Positions 17,751 to 26,466 are shown, counted from the first letter of the stretch. The stretch: 64,000 nt of DNA from an uncultured Prevotella sp. (GCA_944320235.1 CALUGQ010000027.1:1-64000), one strand, 5' to 3'. Translations and numbers: made by a program. Notes: generated by a model not told the origin, from the letters alone.

Positions 17751-18266
17751 ATGACAGAAACATCCATGAATCTGATAGCGGAGTACTATCGCCTCCATTT
17801 GGGAGAGTTGAGGGCTTTCGTGGCCAAGTGTACGGGCGGCTCTGCAGAAAGCGAAGATATAGTGCAGAACGTTTTCTTGCGTTTGCTGAATTCCGGCAAG
17901 ATGATATCTGCAATCACGTTGCCGTGCCTTGTCTTTTCCATAGCGCGCAATCTGGTGGCAGATTATTGGCGGCACCACAAATCGGTGGTGCAGCACGAGA
18001 CATACGTGCGGATGCACGTGGGTGAGAGCAATCCGGCCGACGAGCCGTCGTCTGTTTATGCCCCTGCAGAGATTACCGAGCTGTTGGAGCGCGGCATGGC
18101 ACGGCTTTCGCCAAAGTCGCGCCACATATATGCCATGAACGTAATGGAGGGAATGCGCGTCGCAGAGATTTCAGATACCTTGGGCGAGACTTACAAGAGC
18201 GTGGAAAACAGGCTCGGTGCCGCCCGCAAGGAGATTCGCAGCTATATGCGCCGTATGCTGGCCTGA
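17751..18266 (+). CDS. ECF-type RNA polymerase sigma factor
   Basis: 171 residues with the two-domain ECF layout. Sigma2 is at about 10-90, with SEDIVQNVFLRLLNSG for core binding and IARNLVADYWRHHKS for the -10 region. Sigma4 is at about 112-165, with LERGMARLSPKSRHIYAMNVMEGMRVAEI helices and the helix-turn-helix GETYKSVENRLGAARKEI. No anti-sigma factor, SusC/SusD pair or TonB receptor follows; the next gene is map, which has its own promoter. It therefore looks like an orphan ECF factor. Confidence 0.9.
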   Translation: MTETSMNLIAEYYRLHLGELRAFVAKCTGGSAESEDIVQNVFLRLLNSGKMISAITLPCLVFSIARNLVADYWRHHKSVVQHETYVRMHVGESNPADEPSSVYAPAEITELLERGMARLSPKSRHIYAMNVMEGMRVAEISDTLGETYKSVENRLGAARKEIRSYMRRMLA

Positions 18267-18420
18267 ACCTTGGCACCAGCGGGCAAAGAATGGTAAACGC
18301 ATATAGACGCCATTGTCCGTGTGGGGAATGGGGCTGCCTTATGCTTCGCCATTCCTCCATAAATATCCGGCTACAGGCAAAGAAATGGGCGAATGTTGCC
18401 GCAGTTTGGCAGAAAAGTTG

Positions 18421-18428
18421 TACTTTTG
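18421..18428 (+). promoter_or_regulatory. Promoter -7 element of map
   Basis: TACTTTTG, 31 bp upstream of the chosen map start. It lies inside the longest possible frame and so supports the shorter protein. Confidence 0.55.
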
Positions 18429-18458
18429 CATAGTTTTAATGCTTTAGGACAACACATT

Positions 18459-19319
18459 ATGTTTGCAAAAAAGAAAAGATGGCACGTCCTTCCCGGGCAG
18501 GAACCGACAGAACTCGACAAGCAGGTGATGTACTGGGAGAACAAAGGCAAGCTCGTGCCGACACGCGACTTGATAAAGACTCCCGAGCAGATAGAGGGCA
18601 TACGCCGCAGCGGCGTAGTTAACACCGGGGTGCTCGACGAGGTGGGCAGGCATATCCGTGCAGGCATGACTACACTAGAGATTGACCGTATATGCTACGA
18701 ATATTGTGTAGGGCATGGCGGCATACCGGCATGCCTAAACTATGAGGGATTCCCCAAAAGTGTATGCGTCAGCGTGAACGAGGTGGTTTGCCACGGCATA
18801 CCTAAGGCAACGCAAGTGCTGCAAGAAGGCGACATCGTCAACGTGGACTTCACCACGATACTTGACGGATATTATGCCGATGCTTCGCGAATGTACATAA
18901 TCGGCAAGACAACCCCCGAAAAAGAACAGCTAGTGCGTGTCGCCCGCGAGTGCCTTGAGATAGGCGCCGAGGCGGCAAAGCCTTATTGCTTTGTCGGCGA
19001 CATAGGACACGCTATACAGAAACACGCGGAAAAATACCATTATGGCGTTGTGCGTGACTTGTGCGGCCACGGCGTAGGCCTGCAATTCCACGAAGAGCCC
19101 GAGGTGGTCCACTACGGCCATCGTGGAACAGGCATGCTCATAGTGCCAGGCATGGTGTTCACCATAGAGCCGATGATAAACATGGGAACATGGAAGGTGT
19201 TCATAGACGCCGATGATGAGTATGGCTGGGAGGTCATAACAGGCGACGAGCTGCCGAGCGCACAATGGGAGCACACGTTCCTCATGACCGACCATGGCGT
19301 GGAGATACTTTCAGAATGA
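18459..19319 (+). CDS. map: Methionine aminopeptidase, type I
   Basis: Removes the initiator Met from nascent proteins. The protein has 286 residues from ATG 18459. An N-terminal extension of about 40 residues (FAKKKRWHVLPGQEP) precedes the catalytic domain, as is usual in Bacteroidetes. The pita-bread fold has metal ligands in VNVDFTTILDGYYADASR (two Asp), HGVGLQFHEEP (His), FTIEPM (Glu) and QWEHTFLMT (Glu). The upstream in-frame start at 18393 is rejected because the promoter lies inside it. tsaD follows at once. Confidence 0.94.
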   Translation: MFAKKKRWHVLPGQEPTELDKQVMYWENKGKLVPTRDLIKTPEQIEGIRRSGVVNTGVLDEVGRHIRAGMTTLEIDRICYEYCVGHGGIPACLNYEGFPKSVCVSVNEVVCHGIPKATQVLQEGDIVNVDFTTILDGYYADASRMYIIGKTTPEKEQLVRVARECLEIGAEAAKPYCFVGDIGHAIQKHAEKYHYGVVRDLCGHGVGLQFHEEPEVVHYGHRGTGMLIVPGMVFTIEPMINMGTWKVFIDADDEYGWEVITGDELPSAQWEHTFLMTDHGVEILSE

Positions 19320-19324
19320 GAATC

Positions 19325-20359
19325 ATGGAAGAAAGGAAAGACATTTATATATTGGGGATTGAGAGCAGCTGCGACGATACTTCGGCGGCAGTGCTGCGCA
19401 ATGGCGTCCTGCTGAGCAACGTAACGGCGAGCCAGGACGTGCACCAGGCATATGGGGGCGTCGTGCCTGAACTGGCATCGCGGGCGCACCAGCAGAACGT
19501 AGTGCCGGTTGTCGACCAGGCAATCAAGCGAGCCGGTATCACCAAGGAGCAACTCTCAGCAGTGGCTTTCACCCGCGGACCGGGCTTGATAGGGTCGTTG
19601 CTCGTCGGGGTCAGCTTCGCCAAGGGCTTTGCCCGTTCGCTTGGCATACCATTGGTTGATGTAAACCATTTGCAGGGCCATGTAATGGCACATTTCATTA
19701 AAGAGAGCGACGATGACAAATCGGCACCTCCGCTGCCGTTTATTTGCTTGCTGGTAAGCGGAGGCAACTCGCAAATTGTGCGGGTTAATGCCTACAATGA
19801 CATGGAAGTGCTTGGGCAGACAATTGACGATGCGGCAGGTGAGGCTATTGACAAATGCTCGAAAGTCATGGGGCTGGGATACCCCGGCGGGCCTATCATC
19901 GACAAGTTGGCACGCCAGGGCAATCCGCAGGCATTCAAGTTTGCCGAGCCTCAGATACCGGGCCTCGACTATAGTTTCAGCGGGTTGAAAACGTCATTCC
20001 TATATTCACTGCGTGACTGGGTGGCTGCAGAGCCTGATTTCATCGAACGGCACAAAGAAGACATCGCTGCCAGCCTTGAGCATACAATAGTAGACATACT
20101 CATGAAGAAGTTGCGCAAGGCAGTCAAGATGACTGGAGTCAAGCACGTGGCAGTTGCCGGCGGGGTGAGCGCCAACAATGGGTTGCGTGCAGCTTTCCGC
20201 GACCATGCCGAGCGGTACGGTTGGACGATATACATACCCAAATTCAGCTATACCACAGACAATGCCGCGATGATAGGCATAACCGGTTATTTTAAGTATC
20301 TTGACGGCGTGTTCTGCGACATCGACGCGCCGGCGTTCTCAAAGGTTACGTTTAAGTAA
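19325..20359 (+). CDS. tsaD: tRNA N6-adenosine threonylcarbamoyltransferase
   Basis: Transfers threonylcarbamoyl to A37 of ANN-decoding tRNAs, with TsaB and TsaE encoded elsewhere. The protein has 344 residues. It shows the ASKHA signature IESSCDDTSAA, the Fe-binding HLQGHVMAHF motif, LLVSGGNSQIV, and VAGGVSANNGLR with TDNAAMIG near the C-terminus. ATG 19325 gives MEERKDIYILGIESS; ATG 19316 overlaps the map stop and would add three residues. Forms a tight unit with map and the cinA-type gene. Confidence 0.95.
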   Translation: MEERKDIYILGIESSCDDTSAAVLRNGVLLSNVTASQDVHQAYGGVVPELASRAHQQNVVPVVDQAIKRAGITKEQLSAVAFTRGPGLIGSLLVGVSFAKGFARSLGIPLVDVNHLQGHVMAHFIKESDDDKSAPPLPFICLLVSGGNSQIVRVNAYNDMEVLGQTIDDAAGEAIDKCSKVMGLGYPGGPIIDKLARQGNPQAFKFAEPQIPGLDYSFSGLKTSFLYSLRDWVAAEPDFIERHKEDIAASLEHTIVDILMKKLRKAVKMTGVKHVAVAGGVSANNGLRAAFRDHAERYGWTIYIPKFSYTTDNAAMIGITGYFKYLDGVFCDIDAPAFSKVTFK

Positions 20360-20378
20360 AACAATCAAAAAAACAGAT

Positions 20379-20900
20379 ATGGAGTTTGAAAGCAAGATAA
20401 TCAGCAGGGAAATTAGCCAGCTGTTATGGGAAAGGGAGCAGACACTTGCCACTGCAGAGAGTTGTACCGGCGGGCGCATCGCTGAAGCTATAATATCAGT
20501 GCCGGGTGCGTCGAAATATTTTAAAGGGGGCATAATCTCTTATACAAATGAAATAAAAGAGCGGTTGCTTGGAGTGTCGCACGAGCTGCTTGAGGAGAAG
20601 ACAGCCGTATGCGAAGAGGTTGCGGTAGAGATGGTGAAAGGTGCTTGCCGTGCGTTGGGTACAGACTTTGCTATTGCAGCCACTGGCATAGCCGGCCCGA
20701 CTGGTGGAACAAAGGATATTCCTGTGGGTACGATATGGGTCGCTTGTGGTTCAGGAGACAAGGTCAAGACGTTCAAGGTTGAGGAAGATCATGGACGTGA
20801 CATCAACCTCGCGATAGCAACAAAGAAAGCGATGCAGATATTCCTTGAATTCCTTCGTGAGGAACCAGAGCAGGATGATAGCATCGAGTGTGGGGCTTAA
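20379..20900 (+). CDS. CinA C-terminal-domain protein (nicotinamide-nucleotide amidase type)
   Basis: 173 residues, corresponding to the stand-alone CinA C-terminal domain (PncC), which deamidates NMN to nicotinic acid mononucleotide. The signature ATAESCTGGRIAEAI with the catalytic Ser lies at about residues 24-38, and ATGIAGPTGGTKDIPVGT at about 110-127. The N-terminal molybdopterin-binding-like domain of full CinA is absent. It starts 19 bp after tsaD, so probably shares its mRNA. Confidence 0.9.
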   Translation: MEFESKIISREISQLLWEREQTLATAESCTGGRIAEAIISVPGASKYFKGGIISYTNEIKERLLGVSHELLEEKTAVCEEVAVEMVKGACRALGTDFAIAATGIAGPTGGTKDIPVGTIWVACGSGDKVKTFKVEEDHGRDINLAIATKKAMQIFLEFLREEPEQDDSIECGA

Positions 20901-21208
20901 TAATGTCCTGCCATAAGGTGTGTATGCAGCAGCGTTTGTTTGTTGGTCGGCATCAACGCGGCTTGCTGGTTGACGGCATATGGCAGCCTCTGTACTTTGG
21001 TCGTGTTGAGGCCATTAAAGAAAACTAATGCAAATCACAGTAACAGCATTGGGAGTGAAAAATGGCCTTGTGGTTGCATAAAGGAAAGAAATTAACTATA
21101 AAACGCTGATTTTTAGGGCAAATATTTTGTTTTTAGGAAAAAATGCCGTACCTTTGCAACCTGTTTGGAATAAGTTACTAATAAAGAACAACAAAAACTT
21201 AGATAGAA
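20901..21208. other. 308-bp intergenic region before rpmB
   Basis: It holds the rpmB promoter at its right end. Elsewhere I see only AT-rich sequence without a convincing hairpin or small ORF. Confidence 0.5.
21126..21156 (+). promoter_or_regulatory. Promoter of the rpmB-rpmG operon
   Basis: TTTG (21126-21129), a spacer of exactly 19 bp, then TACCTTTG (21149-21156). This is a textbook match to the Bacteroidetes consensus. Confidence 0.85.
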
Positions 21209-21472
21209 ATGTCGAAGATTTGTCAGATTACGGGTAAGAGGGCGCAGATAGGTAATCATGTGTCTCACTCAAAGCATCGTACTAAGCGCAGCTTTGATGT
21301 AAACCTTTTTAGGAAGAAGTTCTACTATGTTGAGGAGGATTGCTGGATTAGCCTGAAGATTAGTGCTGCAGGACTTCGCTTGATTAACAAGGTAGGGCTT
21401 GACGCTGCGCTGAAGCAGGCTGTCTCCAAAGGTTATTGCGACTGGAAAGACATAAAAGTTATAGGAGACTAA
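21209..21472 (+). CDS. rpmB: 50S ribosomal protein L28
   Basis: 87 residues starting [16 protein letters not shown], with [15 protein letters not shown] typical of L28. It is a large-subunit protein. It is first in a three-gene unit with rpmG and a DUF4295 gene, driven by the promoter at 21126. Confidence 0.97.
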   Translation: MSKICQITGKRAQIGNHVSHSKHRTKRSFDVNLFRKKFYYVEEDCWISLKISAAGLRLINKVGLDAALKQAVSKGYCDWKDIKVIGD

Positions 21473-21478
21473 TTTATT

Positions 21479-21667
21479 ATGGCAAAGAAAGTAAAAGGCA
21501 ACCGTGTTCAGGTTATATTGGAGTGTACTGAAATGAAAAACAGTGGGCTGCCCGGCACAAGCCGTTATGTCACCACAAAGAACAGGAAGAACACTCCTGA
21601 TAGGATGGAGCTCATGAAGTACAATCCTATCTTGAAAAAGATGACTCTTCACAAAGAGATTAAATAA
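21479..21667 (+). CDS. rpmG: 50S ribosomal protein L33
   Basis: 62 residues with [18 protein letters not shown], typical of L33. The zinc-binding Cys pairs of the four-Cys form are missing: only one Cys is present (VILECTEM), so this is the zinc-independent form. It begins 6 bp after rpmB. Confidence 0.96.
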   Translation: MAKKVKGNRVQVILECTEMKNSGLPGTSRYVTTKNRKNTPDRMELMKYNPILKKMTLHKEIK

Positions 21668-21688
21668 CATTTAAACTGTACTTGACGC

Positions 21689-21847
21689 ATGGCAAAGAAA
21701 ACCGTCGCAACCCTCCATGAAGGCTCTAAGGATGGTCGCGCTTATTCAAAAGTGATAAAGATGGTGAAGAGCCCCAAGACTGGCGCTTACATCTTTGATG
21801 AGCAGATGGTTCCCAATGAGGCCGTTAAGGACTTCTTCAAGAACTAA
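21689..21847 (+). CDS. DUF4295 small basic protein, 52 aa
   Basis: Translates as MAKKTVATLHEGSKDGRAYS and continues with KMVKSPKTGAYIF to the end KDFFKN. This small lysine-rich protein occurs behind rpmG in Bacteroidetes and is classed as DUF4295. It begins 21 bp after rpmG and ends just before a terminator, so it is the third gene of the ribosomal-protein unit. Function is unknown; the position and basic charge suggest ribosome association. Confidence 0.88.
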   Translation: MAKKTVATLHEGSKDGRAYSKVIKMVKSPKTGAYIFDEQMVPNEAVKDFFKN

Positions 21848-21868
21848 TACAATTCTACATAATTATGG

Positions 21869-21907
21869 CAGGCTGCATCAACATGAAGATGCGGCCTGTT
21901 TTGTTTT
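21869..21907 (+). terminator. Terminator of the rpmB-rpmG-DUF4295 operon
   Basis: CAGGCTGCATC (21869-21879) pairs with GATGCGGCCTG (21888-21898, one G-U pair), followed by TTTTGTTTT. Confidence 0.85.
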
Positions 21908-21911
21908 GTGG

Positions 21912-21950
21912 GGTACATTGTTCCATTTTTTTTGGTACATTGTTTCATTT
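21912..21950 (+). repeat. Two 17-bp direct repeats, 22 bp apart
   Basis: GGTACATTGTTCCATTT (21912-21928) and GGTACATTGTTTCATTT (21934-21950) differ at one base. They lie just behind the ribosomal-operon terminator and about 130 bp before the ftsY promoter. Confidence 0.65.
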
Positions 21951-22053
21951 GGGCAATTGTAGATGTCATTTTGATGTATGATTTAGGCCATGGCGTGGCT
22001 TTGTCTTTTTGTATGTGGCCATTTGAGGGGCCAAGTTTTATAAGCGATAACTC

Positions 22054-22084
22054 TTTCAACTCTCACTTTTTATTTGTATCTTTG
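22054..22084 (+). promoter_or_regulatory. Promoter of ftsY
   Basis: TTTC (22054-22057), 19-bp spacer, TATCTTTG (22077-22084). The leader is about 15 nt. Confidence 0.75.
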
Positions 22085-22101
22085 CAACAAAATATCGCGA
22101 T

Positions 22102-23058
22102 ATGGGAATTTTTGGCTTTTTCAACAAGAACAAGAAAGAGACGCTGGACAAAGGTCTGGAAAAGACAAAAACAAGTGTTTTTGACAAATTGGCCAGGGCT
22201 GTAGCAGGCAAATCAAAGGTTGATGATGATGTGCTTGACAATCTAGAGGAAGTACTTATTACTAGTGACGTTGGCGTTGACACTACGCTCAAGATAATAA
22301 AGCGCATAGAGGAACGTGTGGCAAGGGACAAATATGTGAGCACGTCAGAACTTAACGGTATTTTGCGCGATGAAATAGCTTCTTTGTTATCGGAGAACAA
22401 CACGGATGATAACGACAATTGGGATTTGCCAGCCGACCATACCCCCTACGTGATATTGGTTGTTGGTGTGAACGGTGTCGGCAAGACGACAACCATTGGC
22501 AAGCTTGCATACCAGTTCAAGAACGCCGGGAAAAAGGTCTATCTAGGCGCGGCTGACACTTTCCGTGCGGCTGCAGTCGAACAATTGTGCATTTGGGGCG
22601 AGCGTGTCGGTGTTACCGTTGTCAAGCAGCAGATGGGTAGCGACCCCGCTTCTGTGGCTTACGACACCCTTTGTAGCGCCAAGGCCAATGGCGCAGATGT
22701 CGTGCTTATTGATACCGCAGGGCGACTGCACAACAAGGTTGGCCTTATGAATGAGCTCAAGAAAATCAAGGAAGTAATGCATAAAGTGTTGCCCCAGGCC
22801 CCCGATGAAGTGATGTTGGTTCTCGACGGAAGTACCGGGCAGAATGCCTTTGAGCAGGCCAAGCAGTTCTCTGCAGTGACACAGATATCCTCGCTTGCCA
22901 TAACCAAGCTTGATGGCACAGCCAAAGGAGGCGTGGTCATTGGTATCAGCGACCAACTTAAGGTGCCGGTAAAGTATATTGGCCTTGGCGAAGGCATGGA
23001 AGACTTGCAGCTTTTCAGCAAGAGGCAGTTTGTAGATTCATTGTTCAAGAAAGATTGA
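22102..23058 (+). CDS. ftsY: Signal recognition particle receptor FtsY
   Basis: GTPase that docks SRP-ribosome complexes at the membrane. 318 residues: an N-terminal helical domain (about 1-95) without the long acidic A domain of E. coli, then the NG GTPase domain. Motifs are G1 GVNGVGKTTTIGKLA (about 120-134), DTFRAAAVEQL, G3 DTAGRLHNK and G4 TKLDGTAKGG (about 268-277). rimO starts 1 bp after its stop. Confidence 0.97.
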   Translation: MGIFGFFNKNKKETLDKGLEKTKTSVFDKLARAVAGKSKVDDDVLDNLEEVLITSDVGVDTTLKIIKRIEERVARDKYVSTSELNGILRDEIASLLSENNTDDNDNWDLPADHTPYVILVVGVNGVGKTTTIGKLAYQFKNAGKKVYLGAADTFRAAAVEQLCIWGERVGVTVVKQQMGSDPASVAYDTLCSAKANGADVVLIDTAGRLHNKVGLMNELKKIKEVMHKVLPQAPDEVMLVLDGSTGQNAFEQAKQFSAVTQISSLAITKLDGTAKGGVVIGISDQLKVPVKYIGLGEGMEDLQLFSKRQFVDSLFKKD

Positions 23059-23059
23059 A

Positions 23060-24364
23060 GTGAAGAAGCCTACAGTTGACATAATAACCATGGGGTGCTC
23101 AAAGAACCTTGTGGACAGCGAGACGCTGATGGGGCTTTTTGAAGCCAATGGCTATGTGTGTACACATGACAGTGACGACCCACAAGGGGACATAGTCGTA
23201 ATAAACACTTGCGGGTTCATTGAGGATGCCAAGCAGGAAAGCATAGACGCCATACTTGAGTTTGCCCAGGCAAAAGACGAGGGGCGAATAAGTCGCCTGT
23301 ACGTGATGGGCTGCTTGTCGCAGCGTTACAAAACAGAACTTGAGGAAGAGATACCGCAGGTTGACAAGTATTATGGCAAGTTTGACTACAAACAGCTCAT
23401 AGCAGACTTGGGCAACAACGGCGTAAATGGCTGTGGTGTTGTGCGCCATGTCACCACTCCCCGGCATTATGCATACCTGAAGATAAGCGAAGGGTGTGAC
23501 CGCAAGTGTGCATACTGTGCAATACCGATAATGACAGGGCGGCATTCAAGCAGGCCGGTAGATGAGATTCTCGAGGAAGTAAAGTGGCTTGTCGCGGGAG
23601 GCACAAAGGAGTTTCAAGTGATTGCACAAGAATTGACATATTATGGAGTTGACATTGACGGAAAGCAACATATCGCAGAACTCATAGACAGGATGGCCGA
23701 CATACCCGGTGTCGAATGGATTCGCTTGCATTATGCCTATCCTGCCAGGTTCCCTTGGGATTTGCTCGGCGTCATGGCAAGGAGGCCGAATGTTTGCAAG
23801 TACCTTGACATTGCATTGCAGCATATTTCAGACAGAGTGTTGGCAAGGATGCACAGGAACGTAACAAAGGCCGAAACATACGCCTTGATAGAGCGGATAA
23901 GGCGAGAAGTGCCAGGCATACACTTGCGCACTACGCTTATGGTTGGCTTCCCCGGCGAGACTGATGATGATTTCGAAGAACTCATGGAGTTTACCCGTTG
24001 GGCGAGGTTTGAGCGAATGGGAGCTTTCGCCTATTCAGAGGAAGATGGCACTTATTCGGCGGAACATTATGCCGACGATGTACCGCAAGAGGTGAAGCAG
24101 CGCAGGCTTGACGCACTCATGGCCTTGCAGCAGGACATCAGTGCCGAGGTAGAGGCCCGTAAGGTTGGTAAGGTGTTGAAAGTTGTGGTCGACCGGCTTG
24201 AGGGAGACTATTATGTAGCCCGCTCGGAGTTCTGTTCGCCTGAGGTTGACCCAGAGGTGCTGATACCTGCAAGTGAACGGTCGCTTGACATAGGCTGTTT
24301 CTATGACGTTAAGGTGACAGGGGCCGAGGAGTTTGACATTTATGCCACAACCCAGCTTGATTGA
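23060..24364 (+). CDS. rimO: Ribosomal protein S12 methylthiotransferase
   Basis: Radical SAM enzyme that methylthiolates Asp of ribosomal protein S12. The 434-residue protein begins with GTG; no ATG precedes the N-terminal motif TMGCSKNLVDSETLMG. The UPF0004 domain (about 1-120) has three Cys for the auxiliary cluster (GCSKN, NTCGF, GCLSQ). The radical SAM motif CDRKCAYCAIP lies near 146-156, and a C-terminal TRAM domain at about 370-434. Translationally coupled to ftsY. Confidence 0.95.
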   Translation: MKKPTVDIITMGCSKNLVDSETLMGLFEANGYVCTHDSDDPQGDIVVINTCGFIEDAKQESIDAILEFAQAKDEGRISRLYVMGCLSQRYKTELEEEIPQVDKYYGKFDYKQLIADLGNNGVNGCGVVRHVTTPRHYAYLKISEGCDRKCAYCAIPIMTGRHSSRPVDEILEEVKWLVAGGTKEFQVIAQELTYYGVDIDGKQHIAELIDRMADIPGVEWIRLHYAYPARFPWDLLGVMARRPNVCKYLDIALQHISDRVLARMHRNVTKAETYALIERIRREVPGIHLRTTLMVGFPGETDDDFEELMEFTRWARFERMGAFAYSEEDGTYSAEHYADDVPQEVKQRRLDALMALQQDISAEVEARKVGKVLKVVVDRLEGDYYVARSEFCSPEVDPEVLIPASERSLDIGCFYDVKVTGAEEFDIYATTQLD

Positions 24365-24372
24365 CATTTGTT

Positions 24373-24654
24373 ATGAACAACAAGGAATTTATATCTGAAT
24401 TGTCGCGCCGCACCGGATATACCGCTTCTGCCACACAGAAGATGGTCAATACTCTGGTAGATGCCCTAGGCGATGCATTCCAGGATGGCACAGCGGTGGA
24501 GATTGAGGATTTCGGCAGTTTTGTCGTGAGGAAGAAGATGGAGCGTATAATGGTTAACCCCACCACACAGCAACGAATGCTTGTTCCGCCAAAGCTTGTG
24601 CTAGGCTTCAAGCCTGTAGATGAGTGGAAGGACAGGGTTAAGACACTTCAATGA
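24373..24654 (+). CDS. HU/IHF-family DNA-binding protein
   Basis: 93 residues from ATG 24373, eight bases after the rimO stop. The HU fold is visible: helices (EFISELSRRTGYTASATQK), then VEIEDFGSFVVRKK and the beta-arm region (IMVNPTTQQRMLVPPK). It should bend or wrap DNA. It lies 9 bp upstream of a second HU-fold gene that carries membrane and LysM regions. Confidence 0.93.
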   Translation: MNNKEFISELSRRTGYTASATQKMVNTLVDALGDAFQDGTAVEIEDFGSFVVRKKMERIMVNPTTQQRMLVPPKLVLGFKPVDEWKDRVKTLQ

Positions 24655-24663
24655 TAGCAGCCC

Positions 24664-26088
24664 ATGGAAACGATGACATTGCAAGAGCTGGCGCAATCGT
24701 TGGCTGACAGCAAGAAGCTTGAGCTGAGCGTTGCACGCTCGTTCGTGTCGACAATGTTCGATGTTATACGCATAGCCATTGAGCGTGATAAATTGGTTAA
24801 GGTCAAGGGTCTGGGTACGTTCAAGCTGATTGAGGTCGGGGCCCGTGAGAGTGTCAGCGTGAACAGTGGCGAAAGGGTGCTGCTAAGTAGCTATGGTAAG
24901 ATAACTTTCACGCCCGACTCCATTATGAAGGAGATTGTAAACAAGCCTTTTTCCCAGTTTGAGACAGTCGTACTCAATGATGGCGTGGAGTTTGACGATA
25001 TGGAGCCGGATGCCTCTACCGAAGTTTCAGAACCAGAAATTTTGCCAGATGATGACATCGTGGACAGCGGGCAGGCGGAACAGCCTGGTGGCGTTGAAGA
25101 TTCGTCTGACGCTGTAGTAGAGCTTGTCACGGCAGGACAAGAGAGCCGGGAAACAGAAAGGCAGGAAAATGAAATTGAAGAAAAGCCCGGACCCGAGTTT
25201 GAACCTCAAGTATTTGATGCAAACGCAGCCTCTGGCAGTGAAAAACTTGCGGGCGAGCATGGGGAATGTGATGTCTTGCAGGACGAAAGCGATTCTGCGC
25301 CTGACGATGCGCAGGAAGTTGAAACGGCAGGAATACAGGCAGGAGACGATGCTCGACATGATGTTAATGAAGCTGAGGCCGAAGGAGGGCCGTCGCAAGG
25401 CAATGACGCCAATGAGGAAGACCACGTTGACTTGCCGCCGGCAATGGAATCGGATGCCGCTGATGCCGCGCTGTGTGACGGCATGATGCAAGAAAAGAGT
25501 CGCCGAGGTGCGTTGAAAGTGGCAATGCTTTGCGTAATGGTGCTTGTATTGATGGGGGCTTCAGCCTATGGCGGATACCTTTATGGCTTGTATGAGGCTT
25601 ACGGTACGGCATTAGGCAAAGCCGATGCGGCAGAAGGCTTGCGGCAAAAAGCTGCAAGCCGGCAGGAAGCCAAGCTTGCGCCGCCTCAAAAGCGTGATAC
25701 GGCAAAAGCAGTTCCTGCTGCAGCCATAGGCGATTCAGTGAGCCAGCTGCCACGGAAAGACAACGACAAAGCTGAACCGCTACGAAAAGAAGCTCGGCCA
25801 GCGGATTCCGGAGAGAAAAAAGAGTTAGGGCGCGAGCCAGCTTTTGACTCCTCGAAATATGAGGCGATGGACAGCAGGGTGCGCACAGGTGCTTACAGGA
25901 TTATAGGCACAGCCCAAGTGGTGAAGGTGAAGAAAGGCGAAACGCTGCAACGGATAAGCGACCGAATGCTGGGGCCGGGCATGGAATGCTACATTGAGGT
26001 TTACAACGGCATAGGCGCCACAGCCAAGTTGAAAGAGGGGCAAATGCTGAAGATACCAAAGCTGGAACTCAAAAAGAAGAGAAGATAG
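24664..26088 (+). CDS. HU-domain / transmembrane / LysM fusion protein
   Basis: A 474-residue multi-domain protein. Residues 1-about 98 are an HU-like DNA-binding domain (LAQSLADSKKLELSVARSFV, VKVKGLGTFKLIEVGARESV). Residues about 100-276 are a long acidic linker rich in Asp, Glu, Ala and Gly. After SRRGALK comes one transmembrane helix (about 284-305), then a Lys/Ala-rich region. A LysM domain (VKVKKGETLQRISDRMLG to LKEGQMLKIPK) lies at about 419-468. The basic residues before the helix predict N-in/C-out topology: HU domain with the chromosome, LysM in the periplasm on peptidoglycan. It follows a free HU gene in the ftsY-rimO run. Domains are well supported; a tether role is inference. Confidence 0.85.
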   Translation: METMTLQELAQSLADSKKLELSVARSFVSTMFDVIRIAIERDKLVKVKGLGTFKLIEVGARESVSVNSGERVLLSSYGKITFTPDSIMKEIVNKPFSQFETVVLNDGVEFDDMEPDASTEVSEPEILPDDDIVDSGQAEQPGGVEDSSDAVVELVTAGQESRETERQENEIEEKPGPEFEPQVFDANAASGSEKLAGEHGECDVLQDESDSAPDDAQEVETAGIQAGDDARHDVNEAEAEGGPSQGNDANEEDHVDLPPAMESDAADAALCDGMMQEKSRRGALKVAMLCVMVLVLMGASAYGGYLYGLYEAYGTALGKADAAEGLRQKAASRQEAKLAPPQKRDTAKAVPAAAIGDSVSQLPRKDNDKAEPLRKEARPADSGEKKELGREPAFDSSKYEAMDSRVRTGAYRIIGTAQVVKVKKGETLQRISDRMLGPGMECYIEVYNGIGATAKLKEGQMLKIPKLELKKKRR

Positions 26089-26174
26089 AGGCGGCATGGT
26101 GCGCCTCATGCCCAGTGGTGTTTAGGCAACATTGGCGTACTGCTGTTGAATCATATATTTTGTTTTACGCAAAT

Positions 26175-26208
26175 GGTGATGTGTCTGCTTTGGCACATCG
26201 CCTTTTCT
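26175..26208 (+). terminator. Terminator after the HU-LysM gene
   Basis: GGTGATGTG (26175-26183) pairs with CACATCGCC (26194-26202, one G-U pair), followed by TTTTCT. Confidence 0.65.
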
Positions 26209-26397
26209 CGTGCATTTCACATCCAGCGTATAGCCCGATGATTGCCATGACAAGCTTTGGCTGTATCTTTCAGGCACCATTGGCTCCAGCCCGTTTGTGC
26301 CACCTGCCGGGCGGCCTTTAATGTCGGTGTTGGTTGGATATATCAAGCCATGAAGCCTCCCGTTGCAGGCCGTGTTGCACAGGTTGCCATGCTAAGC

Positions 26398-26466
26398 AGC
26401 AAAACGGGCGGTTTCGCAGTGCAAAATGGCCTATGTGGGAATCGCAAACGGCCTGTATGGCAACCA
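26398..26466 (+). repeat. Array C of the 22-bp phased palindrome family
   Basis: Three units have reference positions 26405, 26427 and 26449: AAAACGGGCGGTTTCG, AAAATGGCCTATGTGG and CAAACGGCCTGTATGG. Spacing is exactly 22 bp in spite of the differences between units. Confidence 0.7.
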
